Positions 33,062 to 43,000 of a stretch of 64,000 nt of DNA are shown piece after piece. Below the pieces are notes generated by a model. That model had not been told where the DNA came from, searched no databases, and was given only the letters and a program-made list of their open reading frames with translations. Source of the DNA: an uncultured Altererythrobacter sp. (GTDB lineage: Bacteria; Pseudomonadota; Alphaproteobacteria; Sphingomonadales; Sphingomonadaceae). The translations under genes were made by a program, and so were the position numbers. The stretch's first letter is position 1. Each line of letters opens with the position of its first letter. The stretch is taken from NCBI GenBank assembly GCA_947492235.1, contig CANLLZ010000001.1, forward strand, positions 558,001 to 622,000. Reading direction: 5' to 3'.

Positions 33062-33218
33062 GGGGTGGCGGGCGGGTCCTTAAGCGCGGCGTCGGGGCAA
33101 GTCTGAAAGCACGCAACTTTGCGCACTTTCCTGTTCGCACCTGTTACCAGCAAATACCCCGCGCGTGGCCTGAACGGGGGACGCGTTGCAAAGCGGGACA
33201 ATTGCTGGCAGGAAAAAT

Positions 33219-33242
33219 AATCTTGTTGAATGCCGCAAGATT
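33219..33242. promoter_or_regulatory. Inverted repeat upstream of the Lrp-family gene
   Basis: AATCTTG (33219-33225) and CAAGATT (33236-33242) are perfect inverted 7-mers with a 10-bp spacer, 113 bases ahead of the Lrp/AsnC ATG. Lrp-type regulators often bind their own promoters, so self-control is plausible, but the site is not proven. The whole gap 33062-33355 shows no gene. Confidence 0.4.
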
Positions 33243-33355
33243 CCGGTTTTTCATTACACGAATCAGGGCGCGATTTTGCGCGCGAATCGTGCGGCGCTGA
33301 TTGTTAGAGCGCAGGGGCGGCAATGCCTCTGGCAGCAATGCGGGGAACGGGTGAT

Positions 33356-33820
33356 ATGGCAAGCCTCGATGAAATCGATATGCGTCTGCTGGCTGAATTG
33401 CAGAACGAAGGGCGAATCACCAATGTCGAGCTTGCCCAGCGCGTCGGTCTGACCGCGCCGCCCTGCCTGCGCCGGGTGCGCGCATTGGAAGAGGCCGGCG
33501 TCATTCGCGGCTATCACGCAGAGCTGGAGCCTTCGCGGTTGGGCTTTGCCCTGACGGTGTTCGCGATGGTCAGCCTGAAAAGCCAGGCGGAAGCCGATCT
33601 GCGCGAGTTTGAACAGGCCATGCGCGATCTGCCCGAAGTGCGCGAAGTGCATATGCTCAACGGTGAAATCGACTTTATTCTCAAGATCGTAAGTCAGGAC
33701 CTTCAGAGCTTTCAGGAATTCCTGACTAGCAAACTGACGCCTGCACCCAATGTGGCGAGCGTAAAGACGTCGCTGACGATCCGGACCAGCAAGCTGGAGC
33801 CGGGCGTGCCTTTGGGGTGA
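33356..33820 (+). CDS. Lrp/AsnC-family transcriptional regulator
   Basis: The 154-residue protein begins with the AsnC-type helix-turn-helix (LDEIDMRLLAELQNEGRI, then ELAQRVGLTAPPCLRRVRAL) and ends with the RAM effector-binding domain (LTVFAMVSLKSQAEADLREF). Such regulators sense amino acids and form dimers to octamers. The ATG at 33356 follows CGGGGAAC; a longer frame opens at 33323. It converges with the MFS gene 3 bp later. Which genes it controls is unknown. Confidence 0.9.
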   Translation: MASLDEIDMRLLAELQNEGRITNVELAQRVGLTAPPCLRRVRALEEAGVIRGYHAELEPSRLGFALTVFAMVSLKSQAEADLREFEQAMRDLPEVREVHMLNGEIDFILKIVSQDLQSFQEFLTSKLTPAPNVASVKTSLTIRTSKLEPGVPLG

Positions 33821-33823
33821 GAA

Positions 33824-35038
33824 TTATGCGTGCCGGGCAAGTGTACGCCACAAAATCGTAATTGCGACAATAATCAGAACTGTCGACATGATGTAGGGCG
33901 CACCGGGGAAAACTACACCGCTATTGTCAGTGAAATGCCCGAAAATCTGCGTCATGATGATCGGCCCCACTATCGATGTCAGGCTGATAGTGCTGGCAAT
34001 CGCCCCTTGTAGTTCACCCTGCGCATCTTCATCCACCTGCAATGTCATCAGGCTTTGCATGGCGGGAAATGTCATGCCGGTCACGCAGCCAACCACAATG
34101 GCGAGCAGGGCCACCGGCGTTGTCGTTGCGACGGCTAGCAAAAGATACGACGGTATCCCGAACATCAATGACCATTTCGCCGTTCGGACAGCACCGAAGC
34201 GTGCGATCGACCAGCCAGTCAGAACGCCTTGGGTGAGCGCCAGCATGATCCCGTAGAGTGCTACAGTCAGGCCGTTCATCAGCGGTGTCCAACCAAACTG
34301 CAACTCTCCCCAGTAGGCCCATATCGAAAGCTGGGCCTGGCTGCTCAATTGCATAAAAAATGCCGCGATCAGGCACCCGATGACGAGAGGGGTCGCGGAT
34401 AGCTGTCTGATCGAGCCAAGCGGGTTGGCACGGCTAAGGTCGAAACGCCGACGTTTTTCCTTCGGCAATGTCTCTTTCAGGACAAAGTAGCCAAGCACCG
34501 CGCCAGTGAGGGCGAGTAGGGCGGCAATAACGAACGGCAGGCGTGTATCAAACTCGCCTGCCAGCCCACCGATCGCCGGGCCGAGAACAAAGCCTGCAGC
34601 ACCTGCGCCCCCCAATGCACCAAAGGCGGCTCCCCGATGATCGCGGGGAATGCAGTCGGCGACGCAGCTATTGGCGGCGGTCCAGCTTGCACCCATAATT
34701 CCCGATAGTAGGCGCCCGATAAACAGCCATGCCAATGTCGGGGCGATGGCCATAATGGCGTAGTCGATACTCAGAATAAGCAGCATGATCAGCAGGACCG
34801 GCCTGCGTCCGAACCGATCGCTGAGGCCGCCGACAATCGGTGCGAATAAAAACTGCATCGCCGCATAGGCGAGCATCAAATAGCCGCCGATTTCCGCTGC
34901 CCGGCTCACGCCGACGTCGCTCACGTCGCCGATAAGACGCGGCATAACCGGCAGAATGAGCCCGATGCCGAGCATATCGATGAAGACAATGAACGCAACA
35001 AGCGCAAGGATACGCTTCGTCCGGGGACTCAAGTCCAT
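33824..35038 (-). CDS. MFS efflux transporter, TetA-like (DHA1 type)
   Basis: The 404-residue membrane protein has twelve hydrophobic segments and the DHA1 signatures FIDMLGIGLILPVMP (first helix, motif GxGLxxPVxP) and GGLSDRFGRRPVLL between helices 2 and 3. It should be a proton-driven drug exporter of the tetracycline-resistance type. Two counted lines in its 3' half average about 50-55% G+C, lower than neighbours. The ATG at 35038 is preferred over 35095. It follows accC by 69 bp in the same direction. Confidence 0.85.
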   Translation of the reverse strand: MDLSPRTKRILALVAFIVFIDMLGIGLILPVMPRLIGDVSDVGVSRAAEIGGYLMLAYAAMQFLFAPIVGGLSDRFGRRPVLLIMLLILSIDYAIMAIAPTLAWLFIGRLLSGIMGASWTAANSCVADCIPRDHRGAAFGALGGAGAAGFVLGPAIGGLAGEFDTRLPFVIAALLALTGAVLGYFVLKETLPKEKRRRFDLSRANPLGSIRQLSATPLVIGCLIAAFFMQLSSQAQLSIWAYWGELQFGWTPLMNGLTVALYGIMLALTQGVLTGWSIARFGAVRTAKWSLMFGIPSYLLLAVATTTPVALLAIVVGCVTGMTFPAMQSLMTLQVDEDAQGELQGAIASTISLTSIVGPIIMTQIFGHFTDNSGVVFPGAPYIMSTVLIIVAITILWRTLARHA

Positions 35039-35107
35039 CAGTTTTTTCCGCCTCTGTGACAAGAAATGCCTCGGAGACAGGCCGGGCTGCGCCAATGTCG
35101 CCTGAAA

Positions 35108-36457
35108 CTAACCCTCGCGCGTTTCCAGCCATTCTTCGAGCCATTTGATCGAGTAGTCGCCGCTCAGCACGTCGTCCTGTTTGATCAGTTCCTGATGCAG
35201 GGGGATCGAGGTTTTGACACCCTCTACGACCATCTCTTCCAGCGCGCGGCGCAGGCGCATGATGCATTTCTCGCGAGTGCGGCCATAGACGATCAGCTTG
35301 GCGATCATCGAATCGTAATAGGGCGGGATGCGGTATCCGGCGTAGAGGCCGCTATCGACCCGCACATGCATGCCGCCTGCCGCGTGGTAGGATGTTACTT
35401 CGCCGGGGGAGGGCGCGAAGGTGAACGGGTCCTCAGCGTTGATCCGGCATTCGATGGCGTGGCCTGCGAAAATCACCTCGCTTTGCGTGACCGACAGCGG
35501 TTTGCCGGCGGCGATGCGGATCTGCTCGCGCACCAGATCGATGCCGGTGATCATTTCGGTCACCGGATGCTCCACCTGCAGGCGGGTGTTCATCTCGATG
35601 AAGTAGAACTCGCCGTCTTCCCACAGGAACTCGATGGTTCCGGCCCCGCGATAACCCATATCGGACATCGCTTTGGAGCAAATTTCACCCATTCGGTGAC
35701 GGTCTTCGCTAGAAAGTACCGGAGAGGGCGCTTCTTCCAGAACCTTCTGGTGGCGCCGCTGAAGCGAGCAATCCCGCTCGCCCAGATGGATGGCGGTGCC
35801 TTCGCCGTCGCCGAAAACCTGAAATTCGATGTGGCGCGGATTGCCGAGATATTTCTCGATATAGACGGTGGCATCGCCGAACGCAGCTTTCGCTTCGCTT
35901 CCCGCCTGCTTCATCAGCGTCTCGAGCTGGTCCTCCGCCTCGCAGACCTTCATGCCGCGCCCGCCGCCGCCGCTGGCCGCCTTGATAATCACCGGGTAGC
36001 CGATTTCCGCCGCAATCTTGCGCGCTTCGGAAACCTCGGACACTGCCCCGTCGCTGCCCGGGACCAGCGGCAGGCCGAGCTTCCCGGCGGTGCGCTTGGC
36101 CTCCACCTTGTCGCCCATCGTGCGGATATGTTCCGGCTTGGGGCCGATCCACTTGATGTCGTGCGCCTCGACGATCTCGGCAAATTTCGCATTTTCGGAC
36201 AGAAACCCGTAGCCAGGATGAATGGCGTCGCAATGCGCCACCTCGGCCGCGGAGATGATCGCTGCTACGTTGAGATAGCTCTCGGTCGCAGAGGGCGGGC
36301 CGATACACACCGCATGGTCGGCAAGCCGCACATGCATGGCGTCGGCATCGGCGGTGGAGTGCACCGCGACGGTCTCGATGCCCATTTCATGCGCTGCACG
36401 GTGGATGCGCAGGGCGATTTCGCCGCGATTGGCGATCAGGATGCGGTTGATAGCCAC
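35108..36457 (-). CDS. accC: Acetyl-CoA carboxylase biotin carboxylase subunit
   Basis: The 449-residue subunit carries out the ATP-dependent carboxylation of biotin on AccB. It starts with [15 protein letters not shown], has the [14 protein letters not shown] motif, the glycine-rich loop [11 protein letters not shown], and [17 protein letters not shown]. The GTG at 36455-36457 is chosen because GAAGG lies upstream; it gives the normal AccC length. It follows accB by 10 bp and aroQ, the classic aroQ-accB-accC operon order. Confidence 0.96.
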   Translation of the reverse strand: MAINRILIANRGEIALRIHRAAHEMGIETVAVHSTADADAMHVRLADHAVCIGPPSATESYLNVAAIISAAEVAHCDAIHPGYGFLSENAKFAEIVEAHDIKWIGPKPEHIRTMGDKVEAKRTAGKLGLPLVPGSDGAVSEVSEARKIAAEIGYPVIIKAASGGGGRGMKVCEAEDQLETLMKQAGSEAKAAFGDATVYIEKYLGNPRHIEFQVFGDGEGTAIHLGERDCSLQRRHQKVLEEAPSPVLSSEDRHRMGEICSKAMSDMGYRGAGTIEFLWEDGEFYFIEMNTRLQVEHPVTEMITGIDLVREQIRIAAGKPLSVTQSEVIFAGHAIECRINAEDPFTFAPSPGEVTSYHAAGGMHVRVDSGLYAGYRIPPYYDSMIAKLIVYGRTREKCIMRLRRALEEMVVEGVKTSIPLHQELIKQDDVLSGDYSIKWLEEWLETREG

Positions 36458-36467
36458 GCTGCGGCCT

Positions 36468-36965
36468 TCAGGAGATGACGACGAGCGGCTGACCGAATTC
36501 GATCGGCTGCGCATTGTCGACCAAGATTTGTTTGACCGTGCCGGACCGGTCGGCTGCGATCGGGTTCATCACCTTCATCGCCTCCACGATCAGCAGCGTG
36601 TCGCCTTCCTTCACCTTGTCGCCCACTGCCACAAACGGCGGGGCGCCGGGTTCGGAGGAGAGATAGGCGGTGCCCACCATGGGGGACGTCATCGCATCGG
36701 CAACAGAGGCATCATCGCCGCCGCTATCGCCCATAGCCGGAGCCGCTGCCGGGGCCGCCGGAGCGGGGGCCGGGGCGGGCGCTGCAACGGCGGCAGGCGC
36801 GGCCGCAGCAGACATCTGCCGCGCAACCCGCACCTTCCGATCACCATCCTCGACTTCGATTTCGCTCAGCCCGGTTTCCCCGAGCAATTCGGCCAGTTCG
36901 CGCACCAGTTTGGTGTCGACATTCATTCCGTTCTTGCGCGCAGTGTTCGATTTGGTTTCGGCCAT
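36468..36965 (-). CDS. accB: Biotin carboxyl carrier protein of acetyl-CoA carboxylase
   Basis: The 165-residue protein carries biotin on Lys131 in the motif EAMKVMNP within the C-terminal lipoyl/biotinyl domain. The Pro/Ala-rich linker occupies residues 53-78 and contains repeats of APAPAPA. It shuttles the carboxyl group between AccC and the carboxyltransferase (AccA-AccD), which are not in this window. It lies between aroQ and accC. Confidence 0.96.
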   Translation of the reverse strand: MAETKSNTARKNGMNVDTKLVRELAELLGETGLSEIEVEDGDRKVRVARQMSAAAAPAAVAAPAPAPAPAAPAAAPAMGDSGGDDASVADAMTSPMVGTAYLSSEPGAPPFVAVGDKVKEGDTLLIVEAMKVMNPIAADRSGTVKQILVDNAQPIEFGQPLVVIS

Positions 36966-37063
36966 TGTGGTCCCGCTATTTGCCAGAACCTTTGCCTATG
37001 CGCAGCCACGGCCATTCTGGCAAGAGGCGGGACTGCCCGATGTGAACGCATTTGCCACCGCGA

Positions 37064-37498
37064 TCACAACTGGGCCGCGTGCTCCAGCGCCTGAATATAG
37101 GACTGCGGGCCAAGGCCCTGAACCGTATGGGCCGCCGCCATGCCGACATAGGAGTTATGCCGGAAATCCTCGCGCGTATGCGGGTCCGACAGGTGGACTT
37201 CGATCACAGGAATGCCAATGGCCTTGATGGCATCGAGCAGGGCGATGGAAGTGTGGGTGTAGGCCGCCGCATTGAGTAACACCGCCCGCGCGCCCGCCGC
37301 ATCCGCCTCATGCAGCCAATCGACCAGCGTGCCTTCGTGATTGGTCTGGCGGAAATCAGCGGTGAGACCCAGAGCCTGCGCCTTATCGCGGCACTGGGCC
37401 TCTATTTCGGCCAAAGTCGTGCGTCCGTAAATGTCCGGCTCCCGCTGGCCAAGCAGGTTGAGATTGGGACCATTTAGGATGAAAACTGTGGTGCTCAT
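37064..37498 (-). CDS. aroQ: 3-dehydroquinate dehydratase, type II
   Basis: The 144-residue protein is the type II enzyme of the shikimate pathway, converting 3-dehydroquinate to 3-dehydroshikimate, normally as a dodecamer. The motif NGPNLNLLG and the catalytic tyrosine Y24 (DIYG), together with H102 in EVHLSDP, are present. It is the first gene of the aroQ-accB-accC unit, with 98 bp to accB. A holin gene lies 40 bp upstream on the same strand. Confidence 0.95.
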   Translation of the reverse strand: MSTTVFILNGPNLNLLGQREPDIYGRTTLAEIEAQCRDKAQALGLTADFRQTNHEGTLVDWLHEADAAGARAVLLNAAAYTHTSIALLDAIKAIGIPVIEVHLSDPHTREDFRHNSYVGMAAAHTVQGLGPQSYIQALEHAAQL

Positions 37499-37538
37499 CC
37501 CCTCCGTCTAGCGGGCGAGCGGCGCTCGGCAAGCAGGT

Positions 37539-37952
37539 TTACCGGTCCACGCCCTTGGCTTTTCCCCATTGGCGCGCGGCCGTGTAGCCGAGATAGCCGG
37601 TGCCGAAGAGGGCATAGAGCGGCTCCGGCAGGCCGCCGAGATAGGCATTCATGCCGGTGGCGATGTCGTGGGCCGATTGGGGGCTGATCGCGGCCAACAC
37701 GCCCATTGGCAGCGCGGCCAGAATGATGACGTACATGACGTAGAGAAAGCTGGGCCGGGCGCGGCTGGTCCACGGATCGGCCGACTGCGCCTCTGCGACA
37801 ATCGCGGACAGGCGGGCCTCGATCGCTTTCAGTTCGTGCGTGCCTTCCAGCTTAAGCAGTTCCAGCTTGGCCGCAGCCCGCGCATTTTTGTCTGGAATGA
37901 TCTTGTCGATGATGGAGGCGATGGGGCCAATAAGCGATTCGACGAGGGGCAT
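37539..37952 (-). CDS. GTA-type 3TM holin-like protein
   Basis: The 137-residue protein resembles the 3TM holin family first linked to the gene transfer agent of Rhodobacter. An amphipathic N-terminal helix (LIGPIASIIDKIIPD), the conserved QSADPWTSRARPSFLYVMYV, and two to three hydrophobic helices are present. Holins make inner-membrane holes for endolysin release. No capsid, portal, terminase or other GTA genes are near; it sits in front of aroQ in the same direction. Its role here is therefore open. Confidence 0.7.
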   Translation of the reverse strand: MPLVESLIGPIASIIDKIIPDKNARAAAKLELLKLEGTHELKAIEARLSAIVAEAQSADPWTSRARPSFLYVMYVIILAALPMGVLAAISPQSAHDIATGMNAYLGGLPEPLYALFGTGYLGYTAARQWGKAKGVDR

Positions 37953-38051
37953 TGGGTCTCTCCCGGAAAATGGAAGCGACTCAGATAACCATATCGGTTT
38001 GTGTAGGACAGCGAAAAGTGTGCTTTCGGCGAGCTCGCTTCTAGCCGGGTC

Positions 38052-40094
38052 TCACTGGATGGTGCCTTCGTAAGTCACCGCCACCGTCTCCCCGCCCGGA
38101 AGCTCCGGTACGGCGATGGTGATCGTTCCCGAATTGAACGACACTCCGGTAAAATCGGTGTCGTCTGTCCCGACAGCATCGTCGTCCTCCTCGACGGTGG
38201 CCGCCGCGCAGGTTGCGCCCGATTTTATCGTGCCGGGATTGTAGGTCAGATTGGCCGGAAGCGTATCATTCGCCGTCACGCTTCGCGCAGACGCTGTGCC
38301 TGTGTTCGTGATGAGGATGCAGTAGCGCAGAACCGCGTCGGGAATGGCAAACGCATCGCTCGTCTCGCCCGAAACAGGGTCGCTGACCGGCGTGCTGGAC
38401 TTGGAAACGGTAAGATCGGTGTTGGCGTTGCAAACCTGAATATTGCCGGACATCTGGATGGCCTGCCCGTCGGGGTCGGCGGGTGCCATGCCGTGGTTGC
38501 CATAATCGATGACAATCGTGTCCACCGCGCTGGTGAACGTCGCCACCACATTGCCGTTTGTTTGCGTGTCGCTCGATGATTGATCCCCGAATGCGGTATT
38601 GCCAATCACATAGTTCGACAGTCCGTTGGTCAGGATCGGGATGACATCCGCGCCGTTCAGCTTGCCGGTGACAGTGACCTTGTCGGCGAAGTCATTGGCG
38701 GCGAAATCGACGTCGAAGATGGTGAACTGAGCTCCGTCAACGACTTCTCCCAGCGATATTGTGGTGGTTGCAACCTCAAACCGGTTGTTGAAATCGACCG
38801 CCAGCGACAGCGATGTCGTGCTTTGGACCGCGGTGGTCAGACGAGGATGCGCGCCCCCATAGGCGGCAATGTCGAGATAAGGGGCAGGGCTGGTAAGATC
38901 CCAGTCGAACGCGCCAAAACCCGCGAGATTGTAATCGTTGCTCGTGCTGCCGGGGGTCCAGGTGCGGCCCGCCCAGTCGAAGGCGATCGAACCGTCTGGA
39001 CAGGTAAGAGCGGGCGGTACTCCGGCAGTGCGCGTCCCCTGAACGGTGAAGCTGGCCGATGCGTCATCGTCTTCGCTGGTGGATCCGTTGCCGGAAGTCG
39101 AATCGATGTCGGTGATGCTGGAGGTCCACACCTCTGCATTGTTCACGACTATCGAGCCGGGACCAGCCACCACGTCTACTGTAATGACCAGCGTCCGCGA
39201 GGTGTTCGGGGCAAGCGCCGTTACCGTCCAGTCGCCAGTCGCCGGGTCATAGGCGCCGCCGCTATCGTCGCTGAGATAACTTACGCCAGCAGGCAGCACA
39301 TCGCGAATGATCGCGTTTGCGGTCGCAGTAGAGCTCGAAGCATTGGTCACGGTCACAGTATAAGTGATGTCCTGACCGAACACCGGGCTGGCGGTGCTGA
39401 CCGCTTTGGTCACGGAAAGATCGGCGAAGGGGGCGGTCTGGGGTGTCAGATACAGAGTTGCCTGGCGGAAGATACCATTATCTTCCGTCGGATAGCTGTC
39501 ACACATCAGCAGCGTCCACGTGCCGGCGCTCGATTTGCCGTTGAACGCCGAAAGGGCGTTGTCCGGGATGAAATTGTGCTGGTATCCCCCGTTCACAGCG
39601 GTCGAAAGGTGGTTGGTGGTGTTGCCGTCCGTGTTGACCAGCTGGGTCCCGCCATCGTTCAGGCGGAAATTGAAATTGTCCCCCGAAACCGAGCCGTTGC
39701 CGTCGAGGATCAGCACAGTTGTCCCGTCCGGATGGCGCAATGCCGCGCGTACGTCCCCGCGATAGGTATGCGACCCGCGCATCCCGATATCGACATCGCC
39801 CAGCAGAAAATCGCTCGCCACCGAAAATGTCCGCGTCATTGCGGCATTGCAGGGCGTGGTGCTGTCGAGCGCGCCGGTGGTCGTATTGTTGAACGTCTGG
39901 GTCTGGGCGCTGGCAGGTGCCGCGACCAGCACGGATGCGAGCGCGACAAGAGCGAAAACTCCCACACGCACCGCGAGGAACGTGATGAATTCAAAGCCGG
40001 AATGGACAGCGCGTTGCATGCGGGCAGGACTAATCCGCGCAAGGTTAAGAGGCAGTAACCTTTGGGCGTTTGATACAAGATCTAACGTGCTCAT
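38052..40094 (-). CDS. Exported P-domain plus DUF11-repeat protein (last gene of surface cluster)
   Basis: The 680-residue protein has an unusually long leader (hydrophobic 37-64, cut after ASAQ). Residues 66-218 form a P-domain (proprotein convertase Homo-B-like: FSVASDFLLGDVDIGM, YRGDVRAALRHPDGT, SSAGTWTLLMCDSY) without any protease next to it. DUF11 modules follow around 222-315 (DITYTVTVTNASSST) and 570-680 (ending VAVTYEGTIQ). Its ATG overlaps the stop of the giant barrel gene (ATGA at 40094-40091), so the two are translationally coupled. An internal ATG at 40019 would shorten the leader but has no ribosome site. Function unknown. Confidence 0.75.
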   Translation of the reverse strand: MSTLDLVSNAQRLLPLNLARISPARMQRAVHSGFEFITFLAVRVGVFALVALASVLVAAPASAQTQTFNNTTTGALDSTTPCNAAMTRTFSVASDFLLGDVDIGMRGSHTYRGDVRAALRHPDGTTVLILDGNGSVSGDNFNFRLNDGGTQLVNTDGNTTNHLSTAVNGGYQHNFIPDNALSAFNGKSSAGTWTLLMCDSYPTEDNGIFRQATLYLTPQTAPFADLSVTKAVSTASPVFGQDITYTVTVTNASSSTATANAIIRDVLPAGVSYLSDDSGGAYDPATGDWTVTALAPNTSRTLVITVDVVAGPGSIVVNNAEVWTSSITDIDSTSGNGSTSEDDDASASFTVQGTRTAGVPPALTCPDGSIAFDWAGRTWTPGSTSNDYNLAGFGAFDWDLTSPAPYLDIAAYGGAHPRLTTAVQSTTSLSLAVDFNNRFEVATTTISLGEVVDGAQFTIFDVDFAANDFADKVTVTGKLNGADVIPILTNGLSNYVIGNTAFGDQSSSDTQTNGNVVATFTSAVDTIVIDYGNHGMAPADPDGQAIQMSGNIQVCNANTDLTVSKSSTPVSDPVSGETSDAFAIPDAVLRYCILITNTGTASARSVTANDTLPANLTYNPGTIKSGATCAAATVEEDDDAVGTDDTDFTGVSFNSGTITIAVPELPGGETVAVTYEGTIQ

Positions 40095-43000
40095 CGGCCG
40101 AGCCCCAGGAGGTTGAAGCTGTCGTCATCCAGCTTGATCCGGACGCTGGCGAACAGGCCCTTGTCGGTCGATCGCGCATTCTGGAAATCGGGGTCGCGGA
40201 AGCCGACGATATTGTACCCAACGCTGAGCAGCACATTGTCGGTCGGGACAAAGCCGATTTCGGGGCCCACGGAGAACGCTGTGGTGCCCGACGAAAGATC
40301 ATGGCGTACGCTGGCCTTGCCGCCGATTTCGATCCGGTCGGTCAGGCCGATGCGCAGGTCGAGACCGCCAAGCAGCGTGGTCGTGCCGAGATCGAAGCCT
40401 TCAACTCGGTCGAAATTATGGCGCAGGCCGGCGAACACGCCCACTTCGGTGCGGGCGGACTGGCCGTCTTCCTCGTCCCGGTCGATGGGCGACCAGTTGG
40501 TGGAGACGCTGCCGATCAGGCGGCGCAGTTTCGCATCGCCGGATGTGAGCAGGGCAGTCTGGCCAGCGGCGCCGACAAAACCGTCGACTGCGCCGGTCAC
40601 TTCGTCGCTGCGATATTCTACCTTCGAGAGGAACGAGAATGCGGAGCTTGCGGGACGATGCGCGACAGAAAGTGCCGCGTCGACAATCTGTGTGGTCCCG
40701 CCGGTTTCGTTTTCTGCGCGGGTCCAGGTTGCGCCGCCGCCGACAACGCTGCCTGCGCCCAGACGGCGGATGATCGCGAGATCGGCACCGGTGCGATCAG
40801 CCAGTTCGCCATCGCGGTATTCGCCGCGAGCGCGGGCATTCCAGTCACCGGCGCTCCACGCCGCGCCCAGAGTAAAGGCGGTGAAGTCTTCGCCCAGCAG
40901 GCCGTTGCCATCGAACTGGCCGCCGCTTGGCTCGGGCTGCGCAGGGTTCACCGTGTCGGCGAGCGCGATGCCGCCCGATAGGGTTTTGTTACCGTCCAGC
41001 GTAGCATCTATCAGCAAACGTTCGCCCACGCGGAAGCTGTGGCCCAGAGCGAAGGCTGCGAAAGTGCGGTTCGCGTCGGCTTCTTGCGGGCCGCGACCGA
41101 TGGTGTCCTGCCCGATGGAGCTGACCACACGGCCACCCTCCCAAGGGGTGATCTCTGCGCCGACTTTCACCGTATTGGCGTCGATCGCATCGCCGCGAGC
41201 AATCTCGTAGCTGCCGATGACTTTCACGTCGCGCGAGACTGTGTAGCGCACGCCCAGCGTATGGCGTGTGGGCAGGGCGATGGAGCCCGTGCCGCCCAGC
41301 GGAACGCTGGTTGCGCCGGTGACTTCCAGCGTGTTGTCGAGCAGGCGCTGCGTGCCGCCGGCCTGCAGGATCGTGGAGTTGGTTTTACGACCGTCGGCCA
41401 GCGTGTCGGCGACGTGAGCGACGCCTGCATAGGCATCGGTTTCTGCGGTCTGCCATACGGCGCGCACTTCTACTGCGTCGCGCTTGGCCGTGTCGATCAG
41501 GCTTTCATCGTGCCATGCGCTGGCGACGACGCTGAATTCTTCGGTCAGACGCGCGCGGCCATCCACGCCGACACGGCGGCGGCCACGGTCGGCCACGTTT
41601 TGTTGGCCGACACCGTAATCGGCATCGGTGTGACGGACATAGGCGAGCAGATCGAACGGGCCGGAGGCATGCTCGACTTCGGCGAGATAGGCGTTGGACG
41701 TCGCGCCGTTCTGGCGGCTCATCGCGGCTTCTGCGCGCACTTCGGTCTGTTCACCGATGCGCACCCGCGCATCGACTGCGCCCAGATTGGTGCGCTGCTC
41801 GTCGCCCTTTTCGGTGAGGCCGGTGAAGCCGACGCGCACGCTGTCATCCTCGGTCGACCAGGTCACACGGCCGCCTGCATTCCATTCCTTCTGGCCCAGC
41901 GCATCGACATCGTAATTCACGACGATGAATTGCGGGTTGAGGGCCGGATCGCGGCTGAGCACGGGCTGGGCAAAGGTGATGGTGCCCGACAGCAGGTCGA
42001 CATCGTAGTCGATGAAGCGGGTAAGCGTCTGGCTGCTGACGATCACGTCGCTGCGCAGGCGGTCGCGCACTTCGATGGTCACCGTTTCGCTGTTGGGCAC
42101 AATGCGGCGCGCGCTGAGGCGATAGGGGCCGGAGATACCCTGACCCTGAATTTCGTCGCGGCGCTGGCGCGAACCGATCTTGGCAGCGAAGCCCTGCGCT
42201 TCGACCTGGCCAAAGCGGCCCTCGGCCTTCACGCCGGTCGCGATGCGCTGATAGCGCGCCAGATCCGTCTCATCGAAGCCGGTCTCGAAATCGCCATACA
42301 GAGCGTAGAAGGTGCTGCTTTCCACGCGGACATAGATCTTGTCGCGGCTGGCGGCGTCGAAGAAACGCTGCGAATTGTCGCCGAACACAGTGTAATAGGC
42401 AGCAGGATCGATCGTGCCGAGGAGGCGCTGATCGGATTCCTGCTTGGCGCTGTCATAGGCGATGGTGGCGAGGTATTTGCCCAGCACGCGGCCCTTCGCA
42501 TAAAATGCGACGCGGGCATTGTCGCCCAGATGGCTGTCGAAGTCGCCTTCTCGCTCCATGTTCTCGGCCACATTGCGTGCACCGATGGAACCCTCGGCCA
42601 GGCCGATCAGAGTCCACGGCTGGTCGCCGGGCTCGACCCACGCTTCCAGACGCTCTTCGCGCGTGGTTTCGCCATCGGTAAAGGTGAAGTTCGCGCGCAG
42701 AGCGCCGCTGACCAGCGTCGGGGCCAGTTCGATATAGGCGATGCCATCATCCCCCTCGACCAGCCAGCTGGCCGAAGCATTGCCGAACCCGCTCAGCTCG
42801 CGGCTTTGTGCGGCCTCGATGGCGCTGCGGGTCTGGTACGGGCTGTCGATTGTCAGCGAACCAGCGATGCCTGCGTGGACGGGGCGGCCATTGCGGTCGG
42901 TCATGCGCACGGCCAGCACGGGTGCGGAGGCACCATCGGCGATCAGGCGTGACTGTTCCGGCACGATCTGCGCGCGCAAAGGCGTCGTCGAATAATAGAC

